DNA of 11,995 nucleotides from an uncultured Arcobacter sp. (GTDB lineage: Bacteria; Campylobacterota; Campylobacteria; Campylobacterales; Arcobacteraceae), in contig CALMBI010000185.1 in assembly GCA_937860115.1 (NCBI GenBank), positions 1 through 11,995 of the forward strand. The letters run 5' to 3'. The notes below the pieces were generated by a model. That model had not been told where the DNA came from, made no database searches, and was given only the letters and a program-made list of their open reading frames with translations. Each line of letters starts with the position of its first letter. Position 1 is the first letter of the stretch. The position numbers and the translations under genes are program-made. Below are positions 1 through 5,686 of the stretch, piece by piece.

Positions 1-399
1 AAAAAAGTATTAGTTTTATGTACAGGAAATAGTTGCCGAAGCATTATCGCAGAAGCCTTAATCAATGCGAAACTTGATGGTGTTGAGGCAAAAAGTAGTG
101 GTGTCCGAGCAAGTGGGAAAGTTAATCCAAATGCTAAGAAGTTGCTTGAGGAAAAAGGGATTTGGAAAGAGGAGTATCACTCAAAAACACTCGATACTGT
201 TATAGATGAAGAGTTTGACCTTGTAGTAACAGTTTGTGACCATGCAAATGAAACTTGTCCAATGTTTCCAAGACCTGTTCCAAAAATTCATGTAGGTTTT
301 GAAGACCCAGATGGAAAAGGGTTTGAGACATTTGAAGCTACTTATAAAGAGATAGAGGAAGTTTTACTTCCAGCTGTGCAAAAAGCATTAGGAATTTAA
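1..399 (+). CDS. arsC: Arsenate reductase ArsC, thioredoxin-coupled (LMW-phosphatase fold), 5' end cut by window
   Basis: Cytoplasmic enzyme that reduces arsenate to arsenite. The reading frame is open from base 1, and 132 residues are visible. Residues 7-14 read CTGNSCRS, the CX5R(S) phosphate/arsenate-binding loop with nucleophile Cys7 and Arg13. Cys79 and Cys86, in VCDHANETCP, match the second and third redox cysteines of the Staphylococcus-type ArsC, which pass the disulphide to thioredoxin. Asp102-Pro103 fits the general-acid loop. The visible length nearly equals the roughly 131 residues usual for the family, so only one or a few N-terminal residues are missing to the left. The three-cysteine arrangement separates it from plain tyrosine phosphatases and from the glutaredoxin-dependent ArsC family. 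One base separates it from the next, thioredoxin-like gene, so they are almost certainly co-transcribed. Any arsR regulator would lie outside the window. Confidence 0.93.
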   Translation, partial: KKVLVLCTGNSCRSIIAEALINAKLDGVEAKSSGVRASGKVNPNAKKLLEEKGIWKEEYHSKTLDTVIDEEFDLVVTVCDHANETCPMFPRPVPKIHVGFEDPDGKGFETFEATYKEIEEVLLPAVQKALGI

Positions 400-400
400 G

Positions 401-637
401 ATGAAATTAGAGATATTAGGAACAGGCTGTGCAAAATGTAAGGCACTTGAAGAGATAACAAAACAAGCAGTGGCAAAAGTTGGTGGATTTCATCAGGTTG
501 TCAAAGTCGATGATATTATGGAAATTATGAAATACAATGTCGTTAGCACCCCTGGACTTGTTATTGATGGTGTTATCAAAAGCACTGGAAAACTTCTAAA
601 TGTGGATGAAGTGATAGCATTGATGGAGCAAAAATAG
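401..637 (+). CDS. Small thioredoxin-like redox protein (redox-active disulfide protein 2 type)
   Basis: A 78-residue soluble protein with a minimal thioredoxin fold. Cys10-Ala-Lys-Cys13 follows the first beta strand in the GTGCAKC pattern of the 'redox-active disulfide protein 2' family, and Thr50-Pro51 is the cis-proline that faces the active site. There is no signal peptide, so it should act in the cytoplasm. AGGA at 390-393 lies seven bases before the ATG. It sits between arsC and the permease with gaps of one and three bases, so it is part of the arsenic operon. Genes of this family are commonly found next to ArsP/DUF318 permeases. My inference is that it reduces ArsC or works with the permease; the sequence cannot tell which. 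Confidence 0.88.
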   Translation: MKLEILGTGCAKCKALEEITKQAVAKVGGFHQVVKVDDIMEIMKYNVVSTPGLVIDGVIKSTGKLLNVDEVIALMEQK

Positions 638-640
638 TCT

Positions 641-1600
641 ATGTTTGACTGGCTCGAAACACTTATGGGTGGATTGGTTTTTGATATTTTGAAGCTTCAA
701 AAGGAGAGTAGTTTAGGGGGAGCTTTACACTTCTTTTTCTACGACACTATCAAAATCTTTATCCTTTTGGTGACTATCATTTTTGTGGTAAGTTTCCTTA
801 GAACCTATTTTAATACTGAAAAGGTGAGGGTGTATCTTCAAGGGAAAAGTGAATTTAGTGGAAATATCCTAGCGGCACTTTTTGGTATCATCACCCCTTT
901 TTGCTCGTGTAGTGCGATTCCTCTTTTTTTAGGATTTATGCAAGCGAGAATTCCAATCGGGATAACTTTTAGTTTTCTTATCTCTAGTCCACTCAATAAT
1001 GAGATAGCAATCGCGATGCTTTTTGGACTTTTTGGCTGGAAGATAACGGCGATTTATATCGGATTTGGACTCCTTGTGGCGATACTAGGTGGATATATGA
1101 TAGGAAAACTTCGCCTAGAAAAATATGTACTTATCCCTGTTACTCCAATGGAAGGGGAGCTTGAAGATGTCAAAATTGAGCTTACTTTAAAACAAAGAGC
1201 AAAAGAATCATGGGACTACACGAAAGATATTTTTAAAAAGATTTATTTGTATGTGATAGTTGGTGTGGGGATAGGTGCTTTTATCCATGGGTTTATCCCT
1301 GCTGATTTTATTAGTCTTTATGCTGGTGGGGATGCTTGGTACGCTGTACCAGTGGCAGTTCTCATGGGGATTCCGATGTACTCAAATGCTGCAGGGGTGA
1401 TGCCACTTATTGAAGTTTTGAGTGCAAAAGGGATGTTGCTTGGAACAGCCCTTGCTTTTATGATGGCAGTTACGGCTTTGAGTCTTCCTGAAGCGATGAT
1501 TCTTAAACGAATACTTCATATCAAACTTATCGCGATATTTTTTGGGATAGTGAGCTTTGGGATACTCTTGGTTGGTTATCTATTTAATGCGATTTTATAA
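641..1600 (+). CDS. arsP: ArsP/DUF318-family permease, probable (organo)arsenical exporter
   Basis: A 319-residue inner-membrane protein with about eight hydrophobic segments in two groups, split by a charged stretch around residues 160-195. Residues 86-95 read PFCSCSAIPL, the signature of the DUF318 permease family, with Cys88 and Cys90 inside the membrane region. SSPLNNE at 115-121 is a second conserved motif. Its length matches Campylobacter jejuni ArsP (about 315 residues), which exports trivalent organoarsenicals. The gene follows arsC and the CxxC protein directly. No strong ribosome site is seen (GGAG at 624-627 is 13 bases away), so translation is probably coupled to the upstream gene. 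The substrate is inferred: some family members serve other roles, but the arsC neighbour favours arsenic. Confidence 0.85.
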   Translation: MFDWLETLMGGLVFDILKLQKESSLGGALHFFFYDTIKIFILLVTIIFVVSFLRTYFNTEKVRVYLQGKSEFSGNILAALFGIITPFCSCSAIPLFLGFMQARIPIGITFSFLISSPLNNEIAIAMLFGLFGWKITAIYIGFGLLVAILGGYMIGKLRLEKYVLIPVTPMEGELEDVKIELTLKQRAKESWDYTKDIFKKIYLYVIVGVGIGAFIHGFIPADFISLYAGGDAWYAVPVAVLMGIPMYSNAAGVMPLIEVLSAKGMLLGTALAFMMAVTALSLPEAMILKRILHIKLIAIFFGIVSFGILLVGYLFNAIL

Positions 1601-1609
1601 AAAGGAAAA

Positions 1610-2533
1610 ATGATGTTTAAAAAAATAAGTGTAGGGATTTTAGTTTTAAGTAGTTTAGCTTTTGGAGATGTTTACACTTTCAAACCAATCAAAATCACAA
1701 AAGATATAAGTTGCGTGATAGGTGACCTCAATCTCCCAACAAAAGAGAATAATGGCTTTGTATCAAATATGTGTTATGTGAATATTGGAGATAGTTTGGT
1801 CGTACTTGATGCTGGACCCACTTATAAGTTTGCAAAAGAATTTTATGGTTTGATGAAAAAAGAGCATCCAAAACTTGAAGTCTCCCATGTTGTTTTATCA
1901 AATTTTCATGATGACAGAGTGCAAGGAGCTGGCTTCTTTGGAGAAAAAGGGGCAAAAATAGTTGGATACAAAAATCTTAATGAAGATATAAAAGAGAATT
2001 TGGATACATTTGAGCGGATGAAAATGATTTTAAATCCAGAAGTTTTAAAAGGAACTACAATCCCAAAAGCTGATTTACTTGTGGAAAATGGCTATGAGAT
2101 CAAAGGGAGTAAAAAAACACTTACGATTGTTAAACCAAGCACGGTAAGTGAAGAGAAAAGCGATATTGCCGTATATTCAAAAGATGATAGTTTCTTATTT
2201 GTAGGAAATATTGTTTTTAACGGAAGGATGATTAATTATACAAAAAACTCTTCAGTTGATGGGTGGATAGAAGCTTTAGAAAATCTTGCAAAAATGGAAG
2301 CAAAATATCTTTTAGGCGGGCATGGGAAAGAGTATGATGCAAAGAGTTATCAAACAACTTTAGAGTATTTAAATCTACTTAGAGATGGTGTAAAAAAAGG
2401 GTACGAAGATGGAGTAAGTGCGATAGAGATAAGTAAAGTGGTCGATACGAAAAAGTTTAATTTTTTGCATTATTATGAACAACTTAATTATGGAAATATC
2501 CAAAATCTTTACAATCAACTTGAATGGCAATAA
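1610..2533 (+). CDS. Secreted metallo-beta-lactamase-fold protein with degenerate metal site
   Basis: A 307-residue protein with an N-terminal signal peptide (FKKISVGILVLSSLAFG, likely cleaved near residue 19), so it is probably periplasmic. The MBL layout is present: VVLDAG at 64-69, the metal loop at 98-103, a 'FVGNIVFNGR' strand at 197-206 and GGHG at 236-239. The canonical HxHxDH reads N98-F-H100-D-D102-R103, so two of three His are lost. The usual bridging Asp is Asn200. The middle His, expected near 181 before S-D-I-A-V-Y, appears to be Glu. Only His100, Asp102 and His238 remain. It is therefore probably not a standard di-zinc hydrolase. It begins nine bases after the permease, which makes it part of the arsenic operon. 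AAAGGA at 1601-1606 is three bases from the first ATG and six from the second (1613), so the second ATG may be the true start. The substrate is unknown. Confidence 0.82.
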   Translation: MMFKKISVGILVLSSLAFGDVYTFKPIKITKDISCVIGDLNLPTKENNGFVSNMCYVNIGDSLVVLDAGPTYKFAKEFYGLMKKEHPKLEVSHVVLSNFHDDRVQGAGFFGEKGAKIVGYKNLNEDIKENLDTFERMKMILNPEVLKGTTIPKADLLVENGYEIKGSKKTLTIVKPSTVSEEKSDIAVYSKDDSFLFVGNIVFNGRMINYTKNSSVDGWIEALENLAKMEAKYLLGGHGKEYDAKSYQTTLEYLNLLRDGVKKGYEDGVSAIEISKVVDTKKFNFLHYYEQLNYGNIQNLYNQLEWQ

Positions 2534-2553
2534 AAAACGGAGGGAATACTTAG

Positions 2554-2594
2554 TCAAAATGACAATAGATTAAATCATTTATTTGTCATTTTGA
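2554..2594. repeat. Perfect 12-bp inverted repeat (arms 2554-2565 and 2583-2594)
   Basis: The left arm TCAAAATGACAA and right arm TTGTCATTTTGA are exact reverse complements separated by 17 bases. The palindrome lies between the MBL gene and the DUF1104 gene. It could be a hairpin ending the arsenic operon transcript, although no clear T run follows the right arm, or a binding site for a dimeric regulator. Function undetermined. Confidence 0.7.
2557..2570 (+). repeat. 14-nt direct repeat, copy 1
   Basis: AAATGACAATAGAT occurs here and again at 2974-2987, upstream of the two successive transcription units of this region (DUF1104 gene and response regulator). In copy 1 it overlaps the left arm of the inverted repeat at 2554-2594. 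In copy 2 it forms the start of a possible 22-codon ORF. Confidence 0.7.
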
Positions 2595-2598
2595 ATTT

Positions 2599-2617
2599 CA
2601 CGATTAATCCACGATTA
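2599..2617 (+). promoter_or_regulatory. Candidate OmpR-class operator: CACGATTA direct repeat with 11-bp period
   Basis: CACGATTA is found at 2599-2606 and again exactly at 2610-2617, one helical turn (11 bp) apart. The second copy ends three bases before a TATAAA -10 candidate. Tandem half-sites of this spacing in place of a -35 box are how OmpR/PhoB-family activators typically bind. An OmpR-family regulator is encoded less than 500 bases downstream. The link between them is inference. Confidence 0.5.
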
Positions 2618-2620
2618 TTC

Positions 2621-2626
2621 TATAAA
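2621..2626 (+). promoter_or_regulatory. -10 box candidate of the DUF1104 gene
   Basis: TATAAA lies 33 bases upstream of the DUF1104 start codon. No -35 hexamer is evident; that region is taken up by the CACGATTA repeats. Confidence 0.45.
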
Positions 2627-2658
2627 GTATCATATGAAAAAAACAAAAAGGAGTTTTG

Positions 2659-2964
2659 ATGATGAAAAAGATACTATTTACAGGGTTATTGTGTGGGATG
2701 TCACTTTTTGGAGCAGATTATAGTGCAATGAGTTTGGATGATTTATTGCTTCAAAAGGGAAGCGTTCCAGAAGCTGATAGGGAATCATTTAAAAGTGCGA
2801 TGCAATCAAAAATGGGTGAACTTACTCCAGAAGAGAGGGCCAATATTCAACACGGAAGTGGTAAAGGGGAAGGCTCTAAACAATACAAAAAACAACAATC
2901 AAACGATCGATCGTACGGAAGTGGTAGTGGGCAAATGAAAAAACAATATGGAAAAAATAGATAG
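2659..2964 (+). CDS. Small secreted DUF1104-type protein
   Basis: About 101 residues. A signal peptide (MMKKILFTGLLCGMSLFGA) is followed by DYSAMSLDDLLLQKGSVP, then a helix with regularly spaced charged residues and LTPEER. This is the pattern of the DUF1104 family of small periplasmic proteins from Campylobacter, Helicobacter and relatives. The C-terminal third is a low-complexity tail rich in Gly, Ser, Lys and Gln. The LTPEER helix recalls the LTxxQ motif of Spy/CpxP envelope-stress chaperones; that likeness is only suggestive. AAAAGGAG at 2646-2653 is five bases before the first ATG; the TTG at 2656 is less likely. It precedes a two-component system and carries a candidate OmpR-type operator, so it may be the regulator's target or a periplasmic partner of the sensor. 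Molecular function unknown. Confidence 0.78.
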   Translation: MMKKILFTGLLCGMSLFGADYSAMSLDDLLLQKGSVPEADRESFKSAMQSKMGELTPEERANIQHGSGKGEGSKQYKKQQSNDRSYGSGSGQMKKQYGKNR

Positions 2965-2973
2965 AGGATAGCC

Positions 2974-2987
2974 AAATGACAATAGAT
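2974..2987 (+). repeat. 14-nt direct repeat, copy 2
   Basis: This is identical to 2557-2570. The copy lies ten bases after the DUF1104 stop and about 85 bases before the response-regulator start. Here the right arm that makes copy 1 palindromic is absent. Confidence 0.65.
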
Positions 2988-3044
2988 AATTCAACTACAT
3001 CTACAACAAATGAAGATCGATTTATTACAGAAATCTATGCATAA
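2976..3044 (+). CDS. Possible 22-codon small ORF
   Basis: ATG at 2976 follows AGAGGA (2963-2968) at a good spacing of seven bases and opens a 22-residue frame, ending in FITEIYA before TAA. It is hydrophilic, with no membrane segment and no known motif; the middle is a Ser/Thr/Asn run. The ribosome site is the main support. It may be a leader peptide, the decayed start of a lost gene, or chance. The 14-nt repeat supplies its first codons. In copy 1 the same bases read M-T-I-D followed by stop. Confidence 0.25.
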   Translation: MTIDNSTTSTTNEDRFITEIYA

Positions 3045-3060
3045 AAAAATATCTTTTAGG

Positions 3061-3066
3061 TATAAT
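3061..3066 (+). promoter_or_regulatory. -10 box of the response-regulator operon
   Basis: TATAAT, preceded by TTTTAGG, ends only five bases before the ATG of the response regulator. Transcription would start at or next to that ATG, predicting a leaderless mRNA. The A/T-rich stretch upstream lacks a -35 hexamer, as is usual for sigma-70 promoters of this group. Confidence 0.6.
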
Positions 3067-3071
3067 CTTGC

Positions 3072-3728
3072 ATGAAAATTTTGTACCTTGAAGATGATAT
3101 TAATTTATCAAATACAGTTTGTGAATATCTTGAAGATGAGGGGTTTGTCGTAGAAGCTGTTTATGATGGGGAGGATGCCTTAAATACTCTTTATCATAAA
3201 AACTACGATTTACTCCTTTTTGATGTCACGGTTCCTAATGTTAGTGGCTTTGAAGTATTAAAACTTCTTAGAGATCAAAATATCAAAACCCCTACAATTT
3301 TTATCACTTCCCTTTCTACTATTGATGATCTTTCCTATGGATATGAGCTTGGAGCAGATGATTATATTAAAAAACCATTTGTTTTAAAAGAGCTTCTTTT
3401 TCGTATCAAAGCACTTCTAAAAAGAGAATATAAAAGCGATAGTGAAATGATAGAGATTGTTCCAAAAGTTTTTTTTGATATGGGAAAAAATAGTATCAAA
3501 AGTGATGATGGGATTTTTGAACTGAGTCAAAAAGAGGTGGAGTTACTTAAATTACTCTATAAAAATAAAGGGCAATGTGTTCTTTTTGAAGAGATCTATG
3601 AAAATGTTTGGAGTTTTAGTGAAACACATAGCGAACAAAGTCTTCGAACATATATAAAAAATTTACGAAAAATTCTTGGAAAAGAGTCTATTCAAAGTAT
3701 CAAAAAAAGAGGATATATTTTTGTTTAA
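3072..3728 (+). CDS. OmpR-family response regulator
   Basis: A 218-residue cytoplasmic transcription factor. The receiver domain (about 1-115) has the acidic pocket Glu7-Asp8-Asp9, phospho-acceptor Asp51, Thr79 at the switch position and Lys101 in KKPF. The C-terminal winged-helix domain (about 125-218) contains ELSQKEVELLKLLYKNKG and the recognition-helix region ending in RTYIKNLRKILG, then the wing KKRGYIF. All phosphotransfer residues are intact. No Shine-Dalgarno sequence precedes the ATG, and TATAAT lies five bases upstream, so the message may be leaderless. The 3' end overlaps the start of the histidine kinase, its expected partner. The signal and regulon are not readable from the protein; nearby 11-bp-period direct repeats at 2599 and 5201 are candidate targets. 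Confidence 0.92.
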   Translation: MKILYLEDDINLSNTVCEYLEDEGFVVEAVYDGEDALNTLYHKNYDLLLFDVTVPNVSGFEVLKLLRDQNIKTPTIFITSLSTIDDLSYGYELGADDYIKKPFVLKELLFRIKALLKREYKSDSEMIEIVPKVFFDMGKNSIKSDDGIFELSQKEVELLKLLYKNKGQCVLFEEIYENVWSFSETHSEQSLRTYIKNLRKILGKESIQSIKKRGYIFV

Positions 3729-4875
3729 TGGGGAGAAAAAAACGGCATGGATGGTTTTGGCTATCTATTTAGTTTCAACAACTTTTGTTTTGTTTGCTAT
3801 GAGTTTTGTCTATTTTCAAATAGAAAAAGAGAAATTTAAAGAGCAAATTAAAGAGGAGTTGATCCTTGATGCAAAAGATGTTACTACTTCTTTGGAAGAG
3901 CTTCATAGTAGTATGTTTGGAGAGATTTTTTATCCGAGATTTAAAGGGTTCGAGAGTGCGATTTTTGATAGTGATGGGGAACTTATTTTTACTACTTTTC
4001 AAGAAAAAATAGATCTCAAAAATCAACTTTACAGGAAAGATGGGTTCACATATTTTGTTTATCATCAGGAGCCATATTATTTAGGTGCTGCGACAATTGT
4101 TATCAAAAAAGATACAAATACATTTTTAGAAGCTTTGGACAAAAAAATCATTTTTTTACCTCTTGTGATTTTATTTATAATTATAGTGACTTCATTTTTT
4201 TTAGTGAAAATTATTTTAAAACTACTCAAAAGTAATATAGAAGCACTCGATCAATTTATAAAAGATACAACTCATGAGCTCAATACTCCAATTGCCACAA
4301 TCCAATCAAATCTTGAGCTTTTAGAAAATGCTTCACTTGATGAAAAGGTTGCTAAAAAACTTGATCGTATAAGATCAGCAACTATTGGGATCAAAAATCT
4401 CTACGAGGATCTTGTGTTTTTAACACTCAATAAATCACTTAAATCGACTTTGCAAATGGTTTCAATTAATCAGATGATCAAAAATCGAATCGAATATTTT
4501 TCACTCCTATTTAAGTCTAAATCACTTGAAGTTGTAGTTGATGAAAAGGGTAAGATGGATCTTTTTATAGACGAGAGTAAAATAACAAGATTAATCGATA
4601 ATCTTCTCTCAAATAGTATCAAATACTCAAATAAAAATAAAAAAATCACTCTTATAGTAAAGGAAAGATCGTTTAGTGTGATCGATGAAGGTTTGGGGAT
4701 GAGCCAAGAGGAAGTAGAGCTTGTATTTGAAAGATATAGCAGATTTCATACAAAAGAAGAGATGGGATTTGGGATAGGATACAATATTATCTATCAAGTG
4801 ATCAAAGAATATGGGTTAAAAATTGAGATTGATTCAAAAAAAGGGGTAGGAACATGTGTCACAGTAAGTTATTAA
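3721..4875 (+). CDS. Membrane sensor histidine kinase
   Basis: 384 residues from a TTG at 3721, chosen because AGAGGA (3708-3713) lies seven bases upstream; the next in-frame ATG (3751) lacks a ribosome site. Transmembrane helix 1 covers about 9-32, an extracytoplasmic domain of roughly 110 residues follows, and helix 2 covers about 142-167. There is no obvious HAMP domain before the phospho-acceptor His185 in THELNTP. The ATP-binding domain shows the N box (Asn294, Asn298 in IDNLLSNSIKY), the G1 box Asp322-x-Gly324-x-Gly326, the F box FERYSRF and the G2 box GFGIGYN at 349-354. It should autophosphorylate and signal to the regulator encoded just upstream, with which it overlaps by eight bases. 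The sensor domain resembles nothing I recognise. The following cytochrome c gene overlaps its end, which hints at a redox or periplasmic cue. Confidence 0.9.
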   Translation: MFNGEKKTAWMVLAIYLVSTTFVLFAMSFVYFQIEKEKFKEQIKEELILDAKDVTTSLEELHSSMFGEIFYPRFKGFESAIFDSDGELIFTTFQEKIDLKNQLYRKDGFTYFVYHQEPYYLGAATIVIKKDTNTFLEALDKKIIFLPLVILFIIIVTSFFLVKIILKLLKSNIEALDQFIKDTTHELNTPIATIQSNLELLENASLDEKVAKKLDRIRSATIGIKNLYEDLVFLTLNKSLKSTLQMVSINQMIKNRIEYFSLLFKSKSLEVVVDEKGKMDLFIDESKITRLIDNLLSNSIKYSNKNKKITLIVKERSFSVIDEGLGMSQEEVELVFERYSRFHTKEEMGFGIGYNIIYQVIKEYGLKIEIDSKKGVGTCVTVSY

Positions 4876-5195
4876 AATACTTGTTTTTTATTATGGCTCC
4901 ACTTTTGCTTCTAGCAAACCCTTATGAACAAAATTGTTTAGAGTGTCATGGTGATGCTGAGCAACAGATGGGTGTATTTTTTGGACGATATTTGATTCAA
5001 TATAGCAGTGAAAGAAAAGTAAAAAAAGCACTTTATGATTATCTTAGTGATCCAACTTATCAAAAATCAGTGATGCCTATGGGATTTTTAAATCGTTTTG
5101 GAATCAAAGAAAAATCAGATCTAAGTAACAAAGATCTTAAAGAAGCTATAGATACCTATTATAAAAATTTTGCTCCAAAATATCGCCTCAAATAA
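4854..5195 (+). CDS. Small periplasmic monohaem cytochrome c
   Basis: 113 residues. An N-terminal hydrophobic signal (KLLKYLFFIMAPLLLLA) is followed almost at once by Cys28-Leu-Glu-Cys31-His32, a single c-type haem attachment motif. Met74 and Met76 in SVMPMGF are candidates for the distal haem ligand, as in class I cytochromes c. Haem attachment implies a periplasmic location. The ATG lies inside the kinase gene, overlapping it by 22 bases, with AAGGGG at 4841-4846 as ribosome site, so it is translated from the same transcript as the two-component system. I infer that it is either an accessory redox sensor for the kinase or an electron carrier that the system regulates. No other electron-transport gene is adjacent. 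Confidence 0.88.
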   Translation: MCHSKLLKYLFFIMAPLLLLANPYEQNCLECHGDAEQQMGVFFGRYLIQYSSERKVKKALYDYLSDPTYQKSVMPMGFLNRFGIKEKSDLSNKDLKEAIDTYYKNFAPKYRLK

Positions 5196-5200
5196 AGAAA

Positions 5201-5218
5201 TTAACAATCATTTAACAA
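5201..5218 (+). promoter_or_regulatory. Candidate OmpR-class operator: TTAACAA direct repeat with 11-bp period
   Basis: TTAACAA is present at 5201-5207 and at 5212-5218, separated by TCAT. The repeat unit is exactly 11 bp, and the second copy ends six bases before a GATACT -10 candidate. The geometry is the same as that of the CACGATTA repeat upstream of the DUF1104 gene, though the sequence differs. Confidence 0.45.
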
Positions 5219-5224
5219 CTTTTT

Positions 5225-5230
5225 GATACT
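5225..5230 (+). promoter_or_regulatory. -10 box candidate of exbB-exbD
   Basis: GATACT, preceded by a T run, would place transcription start near 5237, giving a leader of about 27 bases before the exbB ATG. There is no evident -35 box; the TTAACAA repeats occupy that position. Confidence 0.4.
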
Positions 5231-5263
5231 CTTGCTTTAACTTTAAAATATTTGGAGATGAGA

Positions 5264-5686
5264 ATGAATATTGAATTAATGAAATTAGTAGTTGATTATG
5301 GAATTTTAGTTGTCTTACTATTGATGGGTTTTGCGGCTATATTTTTTTATATAGAGCGATTGTTGTTTTATAAAAATCTTGATCTATCTATGTATGAAAA
5401 AAAAGAGCTTTTAGAGATCGATCTCACCACTAACACATCAATTGTTGCTTCAATCGCTTCTAATAGTGTTTATATCGGTCTTTTGGGGACTGTACTTGGG
5501 ATTCTAATCACATTTTATGCAATGGGTGAAACGGGACAAATTGATGTAAAAATTATTATGACTTCACTAGCATTTGCACTTAAAGCGACAGCTTTAGGAC
5601 TTGTAGTGGCAATCCCATCTATGATATTTTATAATCATTTAGCAAGGATTATAGAAGTAAAAATCTCTCTTTTTGAAGCAAAATAG
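5264..5686 (+). CDS. exbB: ExbB-type proton channel subunit (TonB-system energizer)
   Basis: 140 residues, an inner-membrane protein of the MotA/TolQ/ExbB family that uses the proton gradient to energise outer-membrane transport. Helix 1 spans about 11-31 and ends in YIER. Helix 2 contains GLLGTVLGILITF (72-84), and helix 3 contains ALKATALGLVVAIPSMIFYN (105-124); both are hallmark motifs. The short length, without the long cytoplasmic loop of the 244-residue E. coli protein, is that of the Helicobacter/Campylobacter ExbB form. The start at 5264 is preferred because GGAG (5254-5257) is six bases upstream; in-frame codons at 5252 and 5258 are too close to that site. exbD follows with no gap. 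There is no tonB or receptor gene nearby, so the transported substrate cannot be inferred. Confidence 0.9.
   Translation: MNIELMKLVVDYGILVVLLLMGFAAIFFYIERLLFYKNLDLSMYEKKELLEIDLTTNTSIVASIASNSVYIGLLGTVLGILITFYAMGETGQIDVKIIMTSLAFALKATALGLVVAIPSMIFYNHLARIIEVKISLFEAK

Noticed and set aside
1728..1955. Minus-strand open frame inside the MBL gene
   Set aside because: It is a shadow of a strongly supported gene with signal peptide and fold motifs; no ribosome site or recognisable protein features.
2903..2914. 12-bp perfect palindrome ACGATCGATCGT inside the DUF1104 gene
   Set aside because: It is in coding sequence, made of overlapping GATC/CGAT units, and has no partner copy in the window; likely incidental, though GATC methylation sites are present.
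2557..2987. 14-nt repeated element as a CRISPR or att duplication
   Set aside because: Only two copies about 400 bases apart, no spacer regularity, and no integrase, transposase or cas gene between or beside them.
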